DNA of 36,961 nucleotides from an uncultured Clostridia bacterium (GCA_944387405.1 CALXET010000003.1:1-36961), one strand, 5' to 3'; counted from the stretch's first letter, positions 17,508 through 26,086 are shown. Notes: a model not told the origin generated them from the letters alone. Translations and numbers: made by a program.

Positions 17508-17542
17508 AAAAAAAACAAATACTCATTATTTAAAGTATTTGT
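17508..17542 (-). terminator. Terminator after the kinase gene
   Basis: Minus strand ACAAATACT...AGTATTTGT stem (17542-17534, 17523-17515), followed by a run of Ts (17514-17508). It separates the rsmE-to-kinase transcript from priA. A second weaker inverted repeat, ACAAATTAA/TTAATTTGT, lies at about 17458-17480 in the priA leader. Confidence 0.75.
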
Positions 17543-17579
17543 TTAATATATTTTTTTAGATTCTTTTTTATAATTTTAT

Positions 17580-18143
17580 CTACTTTTCATTTAACCATTC
17601 ATTATATTTTTCTAGTATTTTATCTCTTACTTGCTCTACTGTTAAATTTGTAGTATCAATAACATAATCATAATTTGACATATCATCTTTATGTATTCCA
17701 TAAATTTTTAAAAATCTGTCATTTTCTAATTTTACTCTTTTTAACATATCTTGTTTTTGCTCTTCTATCGTGTCAAATTTTTCTGATGTTTTTCTCTTTT
17801 CATCATAAAAAGCCCTTTTAGCAGCAACATCTGGGTCAACTTTTAGATATATTTTAAAAGAATATGGCACAGCATACCAGCCAAGACGAGCATCAATAAT
17901 TAGATTATCATGTTCTTTGGCATATCCTGCAGCACTTTCTTCTATTTGATTATCAATTTCTGGATGATCTTCTACATAGATATTAAATTCAGTAATATTC
18001 ATTCCTAAATTTCTTGCGAGCATTCTTGCATATTCACCATTTCTATAAATCTCATATCCTAAAGTTTCTGCTAAAGCAGTAGAAACGGCTCCTTTGCCGC
18101 TTCCCAAGTCTCCGCATAGAGTTATAATATGTTTCTTTCCCAT
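17580..18143 (-). CDS. Cytidylate-kinase-like P-loop nucleotide kinase
   Basis: About 187 residues. The P-loop GDLGSGKGAVSTALAETLG lies at the N-terminus, LIIDARLGWY is the Walker-B-like strand, and YLKVDPDVAAKRAFYDEKRKTSE is a lid with basic residues. This matches the cytidylate-kinase-like (AAA/CMK) family, not the guanylate kinase family. I choose ATG 18143 rather than the ATG at 18152, because the latter is only two bases from GGAG and overlaps the rpoZ stop; this choice is uncertain. In related genomes gmk lies between remA and rpoZ; here that gene is absent and this kinase sits just after rpoZ. Substrate not proven. Confidence 0.8.
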   Translation of the reverse strand: MGKKHIITLCGDLGSGKGAVSTALAETLGYEIYRNGEYARMLARNLGMNITEFNIYVEDHPEIDNQIEESAAGYAKEHDNLIIDARLGWYAVPYSFKIYLKVDPDVAAKRAFYDEKRKTSEKFDTIEEQKQDMLKRVKLENDRFLKIYGIHKDDMSNYDYVIDTTNLTVEQVRDKILEKYNEWLNEK

Positions 18144-18151
18144 AACACACA

Positions 18152-18400
18152 TTACTCCTTTGCTATTTCTCTTTCTTGATCTTCTCTTTCCTTCTCTTTT
18201 TCTTCTTCTACATTAATCATTTTTACTTTTCCTTCAGCAATTTCTTGTGCTGCTAAAGTAACTTTTGAAGCTTCTTTTTTATCAGTTAATGGCTCTGCTC
18301 CATCTGCAAGTTGTCTTGCTCTTTTTGAAGTAATTACTACTAATTCATATCTGTCTTCTACTTTTTCTAATAATTCACTTACACTTGGTTTTACTAACAT
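18152..18400 (-). CDS. rpoZ: RNA polymerase omega subunit
   Basis: 82 residues with VEDRYELVVITSKRARQL, the omega signature, and a Glu/Lys-rich C-terminal tail. It stabilises the beta-prime subunit. 14 bases after remA. Its stop overlaps the first possible ATG of the kinase gene. Confidence 0.95.
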   Translation of the reverse strand: MLVKPSVSELLEKVEDRYELVVITSKRARQLADGAEPLTDKKEASKVTLAAQEIAEGKVKMINVEEEKEKEREDQEREIAKE

Positions 18401-18414
18401 TTTTAAAATCCCCC

Positions 18415-18669
18415 TTAATTATTTTCATCATCTACATCTTTGTCTAATCTTCCTGCTACAGTTTCTGGCTGTACCGCAGACAATATAACATGTCCTGAAT
18501 CCATTATTAAAACAGCTCTTGTTCTTCTTCCATAAGTAGCATCAATCGCCATTTTAGAATCTTTGGCTTCTTGAACTAATCTTTTTATTGGAGCTGACTC
18601 AGGGCTAACTATTGATATGATTCTGTTTGCAGAAACAATATTTCCAAAACCAATATTAATTAGTTGCAT
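18415..18669 (-). CDS. remA: RemA-family regulator (DUF370)
   Basis: 84 residues with [20 protein letters not shown] and [20 protein letters not shown], the RemA hallmark (in Bacillus a DNA-binding ring that activates matrix and osmoprotection genes). 12 bases after yicC, before rpoZ. AGAGGTGAT site before the ATG. Confidence 0.93.
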   Translation of the reverse strand: MQLINIGFGNIVSANRIISIVSPESAPIKRLVQEAKDSKMAIDATYGRRTRAVLIMDSGHVILSAVQPETVAGRLDKDVDDENN

Positions 18670-18681
18670 AATATATCACCT

Positions 18682-19557
18682 CTATTCAATATTTTGAATT
18701 TGTTCTCTGACATTTTCTATTTCTGTCTTTATCTCTATAACTCTATTTGTAATATCTAAGCTATTTGCTTTAGAGCCTATTGTATTTATTTCTCTATTCA
18801 TCTCTTGTATTATAAAATCAAATTTTTTTCCAATTGGTGAATCTTTTTCTATTAAATCTAAAAATTGTGATATATGACTATTTAATCTTGTTAATTCTTC
18901 TTCAATAGAACACTTATCAGAATATATTACAATTTCTTGAGCTAATCTATTTTCATCTACTATATCTGTATTTAGTAATTCTTTAATTCGTGTATTTAAT
19001 TTTAATATATATTCATCAATTAGTCCAGATGAAAACTCAGAAATTTCTGAAACTTTAGTAGAAATACCTTTAATTCTCTTTACAATATCAAGTTTCATCT
19101 TATTACCTTCTATTTCCCTCATATTTATAAAATTAGCTATAGCATCATCTAAACACTTTTTTAGCTCATTCCATATTAATTCTTCATTGTCTTCATCTTT
19201 TATATTTAAAACATCTGGATATTTTGTAATATCTACAACATTTAAATCACATCTTATTCCTGTTTCTTCAGCCAAAGATTTTAGTTCATTAATATATGCT
19301 TTAGCAAGTTCCTTGTTAAGTTTTATTTGTTTACCTTTTTCACTAAAATCTTCCATTGTAATAAATACATCGATTTTTCCTCTAGAAACATTTGCTAATA
19401 TTTCTTTTCTTACTTTATCTTCTAAGTATGCAATTGTTCTTGGCATTTTTACTGAAATATCTGAGTATTTATGATTAACGCTTCTTATATCAACTGTATA
19501 TTCTCTACCATCTATTTCATATTTGCTTCTTCCGAAACCAGTCATACTTCTAATCAT
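18682..19557 (-). CDS. yicC: YicC/YloC-family endoribonuclease
   Basis: 291 residues, starting MIRSMTGFGRS (the invariant YicC opening) and ending in the DUF1732 domain: IEEELTRLNSHISQFL, PIGKKFDFIIQEMNREINTIGSKAN. YicC proteins are RNases; in E. coli YicC affects small RNA turnover. The YicC-RemA-RpoZ order is kept. SD AAGGTGG. Confidence 0.95.
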   Translation of the reverse strand: MIRSMTGFGRSKYEIDGREYTVDIRSVNHKYSDISVKMPRTIAYLEDKVRKEILANVSRGKIDVFITMEDFSEKGKQIKLNKELAKAYINELKSLAEETGIRCDLNVVDITKYPDVLNIKDEDNEELIWNELKKCLDDAIANFINMREIEGNKMKLDIVKRIKGISTKVSEISEFSSGLIDEYILKLNTRIKELLNTDIVDENRLAQEIVIYSDKCSIEEELTRLNSHISQFLDLIEKDSPIGKKFDFIIQEMNREINTIGSKANSLDITNRVIEIKTEIENVREQIQNIE

Positions 19558-19607
19558 GATTAATCCACCTTCAATTTTTTTATCTATTTATTCAATTTAA
19601 TCTTCTG

Positions 19608-20543
19608 TTACTTTCTTTTTTGTTTTGTAGTTTTTTTAACTGTAGTCTTTTTCTTTTTATTTTCTGTTTCTTTTGAACTCTCTTCTACTTTTTCTTTAGT
19701 TTCATTCTTTTTTCTTGAAGTTTTTTTAGTTACCTTCTTACCATCAGATGTTGTTTTAGTTTTTTTATTTTCTTTGTTATTATCTAATTTTTCTTCATTT
19801 TTTTCTTTCGTTTTATCTACCTTTTTAGTTGTACTAGTTTTTGTTTTCTTAGTCTCAGTATCATCTGATTTTGTTTTCTTACTACTTTGTTTATTTTTTT
19901 CAGTTTTCTTTTTTGGTGTTTTTTTATTATTTTCTAATATTGCTTTTATTCTTTGCTTTTCTTTTTTATCTTTTTCTTCTTTCAATCTATAAGAAGAATC
20001 ACTGCTATCAGTATTTTCAAATTTTTTAGAACTTTCTTCATCTAAATAAGATATCTTTTCATCTTTGACTATTTCTTTAACATCACTTCTGCAACTTATA
20101 TATCTATTTTTATTAATCACATATATAACTATACTCTTTATAGCATAATAAATAAAAATGTACACAGCAGATGTTGTAAATAAAAATTGAGCTATACTAT
20201 TGTGATAATAATAAACATATGGCATATATAATGTAATTACGCTTAAAACAAATAATTCTATAGCATATGACAAATATGTTCCCCTTTCTGTCTTATAAGC
20301 TTTTTCTATAAAATAAATTGTTGAACATATTAATATTACTGCAAAGACTTTCAAATCGTTTTCAAAAACTTCTTTTTCAAGTCTCATATATCCTAAATTT
20401 AAAAATATAAAATATATAAGTACTGCAAGAGCAATTAGTAAATTAACAAATATCTTTTTATATATTTTTTGTTTTTCTTCTTTTGGCAATTTTATTTTAG
20501 TACTTATCTCTTTTTGTACATTTTCAACTTCACTCTGTTCCAT
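19608..20543 (-). CDS. Membrane protein with long Lys/Thr/Ser-rich tail
   Basis: 311 residues. Residues about 28-150 contain four hydrophobic helices; residues about 190-311 are a low-complexity, highly basic tail full of KK(T/S) and KKTKTS-type pieces with acidic Glu/Asp interspersed, like eukaryotic histone H1 tails. The tail should face the cytoplasm and could bind nucleic acid or ribosomes, an inference only. No family recognised. Its ATG lies 14 bases inside the end of rsmE, so it is translationally coupled to it. Confidence 0.7.
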   Translation of the reverse strand: MEQSEVENVQKEISTKIKLPKEEKQKIYKKIFVNLLIALAVLIYFIFLNLGYMRLEKEVFENDLKVFAVILICSTIYFIEKAYKTERGTYLSYAIELFVLSVITLYMPYVYYYHNSIAQFLFTTSAVYIFIYYAIKSIVIYVINKNRYISCRSDVKEIVKDEKISYLDEESSKKFENTDSSDSSYRLKEEKDKKEKQRIKAILENNKKTPKKKTEKNKQSSKKTKSDDTETKKTKTSTTKKVDKTKEKNEEKLDNNKENKKTKTTSDGKKVTKKTSRKKNETKEKVEESSKETENKKKKTTVKKTTKQKRK

Positions 20544-21303
20544 TATTTCCCCCTATATCTCCAATCTCATACATTAAGATAGATGATAAAACTATAGGCG
20601 CTGTTTCTGTTCTTAAAATTCTTTTTCCTAAACTAATGCTTTTAATATTAGAATTTATTAACTTATCTATTTCATCTTCTTCAAAACCACCTTCTGGTCC
20701 AATAATAAAAGCAATGTTTAATTTATCTTTGTTCATTTTTTTCAAATTGCTAATCTCTTCTTTTAAATTAGTTTTATTTTCTTTTTCATATGCAACAAAT
20801 ATTAAATCATATTTTTCTTCTTTTGAAGCTTTACAAATATCATCTATTTTTTCTATTTTATCTATTTTTAAAATATTCTCTCTTCTAGATTGTTTTGCTG
20901 CTGCCTCAGCAATAGTTTGCCATCTTAAAAGCTTTTTTTGTTTGTCTTTACCATCTAATCTTACTACACATCTTTTCATCTCTACTGGAACAATCTCATA
21001 TGCTCCTATTTCAGAACACTTTTGAATAATTAATTCCATTTTATCAGATTTTGGTAAAGCTTGATATATAGTAATCTTAAGATTTTCTTCATCTATATCT
21101 TTTTTTGCAATTATATCACATTCTATTTCTCTTTCATGAAATTTTTTAATCTGAGCAATATATGATAAATTATTTTCCAAGCAAATAATATTTAACTTAT
21201 CTTCTTTGTTAGCTCTTAAAACATTTTTTATATGATTATAATTACTTCCAGATAAAAATATCTTATTTTCTTTAATCTGATCTTTTTTTACAAAAAAATT
21301 CAA
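20530..21303 (-). CDS. rsmE: 16S rRNA m3U1498 methyltransferase RsmE
   Basis: 257 residues. An N-terminal PUA-like part (FLSGSNYNHIKNVLR) is followed by a SPOUT domain with the knot motifs FIIGPEGGFEEDEID and SLGKRILRTETAPIV. It methylates U1498 in the decoding region of 16S rRNA. The start is TTG at 21303 with AAAGGAG eight bases upstream. It heads the rsmE-to-kinase set and is driven by the promoter at 21330-21358. Confidence 0.95.
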   Translation of the reverse strand: MNFFVKKDQIKENKIFLSGSNYNHIKNVLRANKEDKLNIICLENNLSYIAQIKKFHEREIECDIIAKKDIDEENLKITIYQALPKSDKMELIIQKCSEIGAYEIVPVEMKRCVVRLDGKDKQKKLLRWQTIAEAAAKQSRRENILKIDKIEKIDDICKASKEEKYDLIFVAYEKENKTNLKEEISNLKKMNKDKLNIAFIIGPEGGFEEDEIDKLINSNIKSISLGKRILRTETAPIVLSSILMYEIGDIGGNNGTE

Positions 21304-21329
21304 CTCTATTGCTCCTTTGCTCTCAAAGT

Positions 21330-21358
21330 ATTATACCAAAAAAAAGCGATAAGTACAA
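21330..21358 (-). promoter_or_regulatory. SigA-type promoter for rsmE
   Basis: Minus strand TTGTAC (21358-21353), 17-base spacer, extended TGG-TATAAT (21335-21330). The -35 falls in the loop of the upstream terminator hairpin. Confidence 0.65.
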
Positions 21359-21366
21359 TACTTATC
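21340..21366 (-). terminator. Terminator of the coiled-coil gene
   Basis: GATAAGTA / TACTTATC stem (21348-21355, 21359-21366) with a 3-base loop; on the minus strand GC and eight Ts follow. It ends the 21416-22321 transcript while overlapping the rsmE promoter. Confidence 0.75.
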
Positions 21367-21415
21367 ACTCTTTTATTTAAATTTACTTATTTTGTTTATT
21401 CTATTTTATTTATAA

Positions 21416-22321
21416 TTATGCAAATTTAATTAACTTAATAAAATTTTTAATGTCACTATTTATCTCATTTAATTTATTCTTCTTTTCTTCTTGTAATTCT
21501 TTTTTAGTAACTTCTGTTTGTCCCTCATTGTTTTCAAATTTCTTAAGTTTCTCTTTAAGCTCATTTATTTGGTTTATAGTAATTTTATTAATATTTTTAT
21601 AATATTTTATTTTCTCAAAAAAACCATATGGAATAATATTTGACGAATTCCAATCAATATCAATTTGAGAAGTTATTGTATCACTATCTATCATAAATGT
21701 TTTTATTAATAAATCTTTAAAATCCAATAATTCAAAATCTCTATCAGGAGAAGAATTTAACTTATTAACTATCTCTCTTACTGTTTCTCCTTGATAATTC
21801 TCTTTTGCAGTATAATACTCATTTTTTATCAAAGAACTTTCAAGTTTCTTTTTCTCTATACATAATTTTCGATATTTTTCCTCTCCTGTTAATTTAGAAA
21901 ATAAACCAGTTTTATAATCTAAATAAGATATTTCTTTTTCTTTTTCTCTCCATTTTGCAACATAAATTAATCTTATAGCTTTTTTAAATATTTCTTCATT
22001 TTGAGTATGTTCTAATTTATTATTTTCTTTTTCTATTTTTTCTACTAATTTTTTTAAATTATTATCTATCTCTTTTTTTGCATTAATTATTTGTTCTTCT
22101 TTATCATATGAATTTTCAATAAGAGTAATAACTAAGTCTTTTAGGCTCTCTAAATCATCCAAAAGTATTTTATTTAAATTCACTTTTGGAATACCTAAAA
22201 TCTTAGCATTTTTATTACAAAGTCTAATTCTTGTATTTAATTTATCTGTTTTTGAGATTAATATATTTATTTTATTTAAACAATACATTAGATTCTCAAT
22301 GCATTCATTTGTTTCTTCCAA
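21416..22321 (-). CDS. Coiled-coil cytoplasmic protein, unknown
   Basis: 301 residues, no signal peptide or membrane helix, highly charged (Lys, Glu, Asn) with long helical stretches, including ELKEKLKKFENNEGQTEV near the C-terminus and YLDYKTGLFSKLTGEEKYRK in the middle. I do not recognise it. The start is TTG with GAGG close by. The gene is transcribed after the repeated-domain cluster and ends at its own terminator. Confidence 0.6.
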   Translation of the reverse strand: MEETNECIENLMYCLNKINILISKTDKLNTRIRLCNKNAKILGIPKVNLNKILLDDLESLKDLVITLIENSYDKEEQIINAKKEIDNNLKKLVEKIEKENNKLEHTQNEEIFKKAIRLIYVAKWREKEKEISYLDYKTGLFSKLTGEEKYRKLCIEKKKLESSLIKNEYYTAKENYQGETVREIVNKLNSSPDRDFELLDFKDLLIKTFMIDSDTITSQIDIDWNSSNIIPYGFFEKIKYYKNINKITINQINELKEKLKKFENNEGQTEVTKKELQEEKKNKLNEINSDIKNFIKLIKFA

Positions 22322-22384
22322 TTTTCCTCACTCTTATCTTTCGTTTAAAATTAATTATTAATAATTATTAGTAGAATTATACTA

Positions 22385-23257
22385 TTATTGTACTGTAAGT
22401 GTTTTATCTATCGCATTAAATGTAACATTATATACAACTGTATCTACTGTTACAACAAATGTTAGAGAATTTCCTGATAGAACAATATTTGAAATAACAT
22501 AATTTGAAGGAATTGATGCTCTTGTTGTTCCACCAGCATTTTCTAAATCTGATTTAATAAATGTTGCTAAATCTCTTGATGTACCACTTGGGTTTGTTGC
22601 TTGATAATTAGTAGTTACTGCAGTAATTGCAGTCTGCAAAGTCTCTTGTACTTGCTCTCTGCCAGCATTTGTAGCAGGTGGTGTTAATCCTCCTGAACTA
22701 TTACCACTATTTTGAACATGTTCTTTTATTGAAACTCCCATTATAGCACCTGATGCAGAATATGTTGCTTCTACATCATATGTTTTTCCAGCATCAATTA
22801 ATCCTTTTAGATTTTGCATATTTGTAGCACAACCTTCAACATATTCCACAGAGTTTCCAGTATATCCGGCCTCTCCGATTAAACCTGTTTGAGTATCAAT
22901 TGTAGAAGCATCTATAGATATAAATCTTCCTGCTGTACCAGCATTATTTATATTACTTGTTACTATAGTATCTATCATACTTCTAACATCAACACCATTT
23001 TTTGACTCTCCTATATATGCAGTAATAGCTGAATTATATAAACTTACATCTTGCTCTGTCATTTCAGCTAATGGGTCTGAAACTGTATTTTCTGTTTGAT
23101 TTTGATCTTGTGTATTATTTGATTGAGCTGAACTTACATCCATTTCCTCTTGTTCATTTTCTTCTGATGATCCAAGTGATAATAAAATAATCGCGATAAC
23201 TATTATAACAATTGCTACTGCTGCTATAATAATTGGTATTAGCATTTTTTTATTCAT
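22385..23257 (-). CDS. Membrane-anchored surface protein with one repeat-domain copy
   Basis: 290 residues. An N-terminal membrane helix (about 5-28) is followed by an Asn/Gln-rich linker and a repeated domain (about 70-180) with YNSAITAYIGESKNGVDVRS, then AGRFISIDAST, and GCATNMQNLKGLIDAG. A second, different domain follows (about 200-290, VTTNYQATNPSGTSRDL and beta-rich TFVVTVDTVVYNVTF). Probably extracellular; function unknown. The repeat is shared with the two genes upstream in the cluster (23317 and 24336). AGGAGG before ATG. Confidence 0.65.
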   Translation of the reverse strand: MNKKMLIPIIIAAVAIVIIVIAIILLSLGSSEENEQEEMDVSSAQSNNTQDQNQTENTVSDPLAEMTEQDVSLYNSAITAYIGESKNGVDVRSMIDTIVTSNINNAGTAGRFISIDASTIDTQTGLIGEAGYTGNSVEYVEGCATNMQNLKGLIDAGKTYDVEATYSASGAIMGVSIKEHVQNSGNSSGGLTPPATNAGREQVQETLQTAITAVTTNYQATNPSGTSRDLATFIKSDLENAGGTTRASIPSNYVISNIVLSGNSLTFVVTVDTVVYNVTFNAIDKTLTVQ

Positions 23258-23316
23258 AACTATCCTCCTATTTATTTAAAATAATGTATAATTAATTATT
23301 TTATACTAACGTAAAA

Positions 23317-24318
23317 TTATGCTTCTGTTATTGTAACAAGATTCACATAACCATCTGCTCCATATGATACAGAAATATTATATAACTTTCCTGTATTTAT
23401 TCTTGTATTTTGAGCTTGCATTTGAGAATTACAATTTTGAACTTCTGTACTAGTATTGTTTTGATTTCCTGCTATTCCTATTGTCGTACCATTTATATTT
23501 AAAGCTATAAATCTTCCTGGGTCACCTGCATAAGAAGTATTAGTTGATATTATAGCCGCAATACAGCTTTTTGCATCTATACCTTTTTTACCATTTCCGG
23601 CATATACTGATATTCCAAAATTATATGTTTCAATTGCCTGTTTTTCAAACTCTGTCATAGTACTTGTTTCTGGAGATGTAACTGTGTTTGTAGATTGTGT
23701 ATTAGTTCCTCCAGGCACTGAAGATCCTACAGTATTTGATAGAGATGTATTTTGCATAACTTCTCCAACCGTATTTGTTTCATTCGTAGTATTTGACTGA
23801 ACTTGACCATTTCTTTCAGCATTTTCTTTAATAGTTATTCCTGTAAGTATATTTCTACTCCTATCATATGTTTCATCTATTTGATAGTATTTAAGTGTAT
23901 TTATATATGATTTTAATGTTTCCATTTTGCTTTCACAATCTGCTACATATTCCTGAGAATTATCTAAAGTTCCTCCTTCTCCAATTACTCCAATATCTTG
24001 TGATATAGCCGTTGCATCTATTGAAATAAACAATCCTGCTTTTCCTGCATTAGTATTATTACTTTCAATAATCTTATCAATTATTGTATGAACGTCTGAG
24101 CCTAAAACAGCCTGTCCAAATCCTATACTATTTGTTATTGCTGTATTGTAATTAGTTGCTTCTTGTTCTGATAAAGAAACAGCCTTTTTTTCCTCTTCAC
24201 TATTATTTTCTGAATCATTATTATCTTTTCCAGATAAAGCTACAAGAGCAGCAGAAACAATAATAATTAAAACTGCTACAACAGCTATTATTGGTATTAA
24301 TATTTTTTTATTTTTCAA
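23317..24318 (-). CDS. Membrane-anchored surface protein with two repeat-domain copies
   Basis: 333 residues. N-terminal helix (about 5-28), then copy A of the domain (about 55-165, SIGFGQAVLGSDVHTIIDKI, GLFISIDATAIS), a Ser/Thr/Asn-rich linker, and copy B (about 225-333, KKGIDAKSCIAAIIST, AGDPGRFIALNINGTTIG, GNQNNTSTEVQNCNSQM). Copy B is much closer to the single copy in the gene at 24336 than to copy A, so it looks like a recent duplication. The start is TTG with GGAGG upstream. Surface exposure is inferred. Repeats have two cysteines each in copy B, possibly a disulfide. Confidence 0.65.
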   Translation of the reverse strand: MKNKKILIPIIAVVAVLIIIVSAALVALSGKDNNDSENNSEEEKKAVSLSEQEATNYNTAITNSIGFGQAVLGSDVHTIIDKIIESNNTNAGKAGLFISIDATAISQDIGVIGEGGTLDNSQEYVADCESKMETLKSYINTLKYYQIDETYDRSRNILTGITIKENAERNGQVQSNTTNETNTVGEVMQNTSLSNTVGSSVPGGTNTQSTNTVTSPETSTMTEFEKQAIETYNFGISVYAGNGKKGIDAKSCIAAIISTNTSYAGDPGRFIALNINGTTIGIAGNQNNTSTEVQNCNSQMQAQNTRINTGKLYNISVSYGADGYVNLVTITEA

Positions 24319-24335
24319 TTTTTACCTCCAAAAAA

Positions 24336-24806
24336 CTATTCTTCTTCTACTGTTATTTCTTTAACAAGTCCATTAGTATCATACATTCCTGTAATTGTGT
24401 ATCTTTTTCCTAGGTTTACAGTTGTTTTTTGTGATGACATTTGAGAATTACAATTTTGAACTTCTGTATCAGTATTATTTTGATTTCCTGGCACTCCTAT
24501 AGTCGTTCCATTAATTGTTAATGCTACAAATTTTCCAGGATCTCCTATATGAGTTGTATTACTTGATATTATCGCATCAATACATGAACGCACATCAATT
24601 CCTTTTTTATTTGTTCCTATGTATGCTATAAAAGAAGAATTATATAAATCTTTTTCTTGACTTGACATTTGAGAAGTTGCTTCTCTAATAGTTCCTTGAG
24701 CACTATTATAAACTCCTATCCCTATTCCCATAATTAAAATTGGTAGCATAGATAATAGCACTGAAAAATATACTATACCTTTTTGAGATTTTAAAAATCT
24801 TTTCAT
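24336..24806 (-). CDS. Pilin-like or TadE-like N-terminus with one repeat-domain copy
   Basis: 156 residues. The N-terminus MKRFLKSQKGIVYFSVLLSM with a long helix resembles prepilin or TadE-like leaders (basic tip, Gly, then a helix), but the Glu at +5 of typical prepilins is missing. The rest is one copy of the repeat domain (KKGIDVRSCIDAIISSNT, GDPGKFVALTINGTTIG, NCNSQM). A substrate link with the prepilin peptidase at 4494-5271 is only a guess. AAGGGGG precedes the ATG. It overlaps no neighbour and lies 18 bases before the 23317 gene start. Confidence 0.6.
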   Translation of the reverse strand: MKRFLKSQKGIVYFSVLLSMLPILIMGIGIGVYNSAQGTIREATSQMSSQEKDLYNSSFIAYIGTNKKGIDVRSCIDAIISSNTTHIGDPGKFVALTINGTTIGVPGNQNNTDTEVQNCNSQMSSQKTTVNLGKRYTITGMYDTNGLVKEITVEEE

Positions 24807-24832
24807 TTTATTTTCCCCCTTAAAAATTAATA

Positions 24833-25489
24833 TTACATTTCTAAAACTGTATAATCAGAAAGATCTGGAATCTTTATATCATCATCTGTAACATTTCCAG
24901 TTTGATATCTATAAATATATGTTATAGGAAATTTATCTCCTCCTTCTGATTTATTTGTTACTACATATTTTGTAACCATTCCAGTTTTTGTATCAAGCCA
25001 CATATTTATATTTTCCAAATCGCTATCTAGTGTTATTGATGCACATTTGATACCATTTACTTTTTCATATTTATTAAATGTATACGAATAATTCTCATCT
25101 TCTAGACTTTTTATTCCTGCATATAATCTAGTATTATAACTTTCTAAAACAGAATCAGATGTGTATGTATAAGCTTCTTTATTTTCTCTATCAACATATA
25201 CACACTCTGCTGTATCTATATTTAAATATTCTTCATAATCAATTTCTTTCATGTAAACCATATTGTCTTTTCTCTTATAGTCTGCTACTATTTCTTCTCC
25301 ATCTTGTTCTATAACAAGTTGACAAGAAAAGTTATCTACTGTTACTGATTTTTCTGCAAGTTCTATCGCTTTTTCCTTGCTTAATGGTTTAAAGTTTTTA
25401 CTGTAAATTAAGTATCCTAAGGCAATAATAAATATTATTATAATTATTACAGTTGGTACTGCTAAAACAAATTTCTTTTTTTCTTGCAT
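24833..25489 (-). CDS. Membrane-anchored LolA-like/sigma-regulator-type extracellular protein
   Basis: 218 residues: N-terminal helix (about 8-28), then a beta-rich domain of about 180 residues with repeated strand patterns (SCQLVIEQDGEEIVADYKRK, VYMKEIDYEEYL, NMWLDTKTGMVTKY). This looks like the LolA/MucB-fold proteins of Gram-positive surfaces. First gene of the 25489-to-22385 set; a -35/-10 pair (TTGACT, TATACT, spacer 18) lies between the terminator at 25558 and the ATG. AAGGAG site. Confidence 0.6.
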   Translation of the reverse strand: MQEKKKFVLAVPTVIIIIIFIIALGYLIYSKNFKPLSKEKAIELAEKSVTVDNFSCQLVIEQDGEEIVADYKRKDNMVYMKEIDYEEYLNIDTAECVYVDRENKEAYTYTSDSVLESYNTRLYAGIKSLEDENYSYTFNKYEKVNGIKCASITLDSDLENINMWLDTKTGMVTKYVVTNKSEGGDKFPITYIYRYQTGNVTDDDIKIPDLSDYTVLEM

Positions 25490-25557
25490 ATTTATTCTCC
25501 TTTTTTACACTTATTAGTATATATTAATTCAAATAATATAGTCAATAAATCTAAAGT

Positions 25558-25598
25558 AAAAAAAGACACTTTTATAAAATATTTAAAAGTGTCTTTTT
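25558..25598. terminator. Strong bidirectional hairpin ending the ncRNA region
   Basis: AAAAAAAGACACTTTT pairs with AAAAGTGTCTTTTTT (about 25558-25573 with 25583-25598), T-runs on both sides. No gene on the plus strand leads into it and the nearest minus-strand gene (26120) has its own terminator, so on the minus strand it probably ends an independent RNA. Confidence 0.75.
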
Positions 25599-25995
25599 TA
25601 TTTTTATTACTTTTATTTGGCAAAAGTAAATCTATTTATTTTACTAATATGATTTATAATTTTATCAGAGTTTCAACTTGTTTAATATAATTTAATAATT
25701 TGCTTTTTGCAGTTTATTTTTTTATTTAATTTATTTGGGGACTATACTTATTTTTATTTAATTTTTTATAATATTAATTTATTTTTTAAAAATCATTTCC
25801 TATACGAAATGGAATAACCTCCTTTCCTTATGTATTAGCAATTACTTTGGTTAATGTAAATATTTATATAAATAGATACATCTGCCAAAAATTCAATATT
25901 TAATTTTTTCTCTTTTATTTGCAATTGGGGATTTAATATCTTAGGACAAGATATTATTTTTAGAACAAAATTTACATTAACTAAATAATTAACTT
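25560..25995 (-). ncRNA. Predicted non-coding RNA locus (no gene in 25490-26119)
   Basis: The 630-base gap holds no credible ORF but has a very good minus-strand promoter (TTGAAA-17-TATAAT, 26030-26002). The expected RNA starts near 25995. Its 5' end (25984-25970, TTAGTTAATGTAAAT) pairs with 25861-25847 (ATTTACATTAACCAA) over 15 bases with one G-U, enclosing about 110 bases that include a perfect 8-bp hairpin (AATATCTT/AAGATATT, 25936-25956). A closed stem with an internal loop recalls 6S RNA, but I see no primary-sequence match. Further down are AAAGGAGG (about 25820-25827) and a CATTTC/GAAATG hairpin followed by Ts, a possible earlier end near 25795. Function unknown. Confidence 0.45.
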
Positions 25996-26001
25996 GTCTA
26001 A

Positions 26002-26030
26002 ATTATAGCACCGAAAAATAACCATTTCAA
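26002..26030 (-). promoter_or_regulatory. Promoter of the predicted ncRNA
   Basis: Minus strand TTGAAA (26030-26025), 17 bases, TATAAT (26007-26002): both boxes and spacing are near consensus. The same TTGAAA-17-TATAAT combination occurs before the 77-residue ORF (32368-32396). Confidence 0.7.
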
Positions 26031-26086
26031 GCAGTTTTCATCGACAAATTCTCTCTTTATTCGAATATATAAATAACTAAAAAAGT

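Noticed and set aside
24336..24806. A type IV pilin gene
   Set aside because: The leader has a basic tip and helix but lacks the Glu at +5 and a clear KG/FTLIE cleavage site; kept only as pilin-like.
25800..25830. CCTCCTTTCC resembling the 3' end of 16S rRNA
   Set aside because: Only about ten bases match the anti-SD region and no rRNA sequence surrounds it; it is simply the complement of an SD-like AAAGGAGG.
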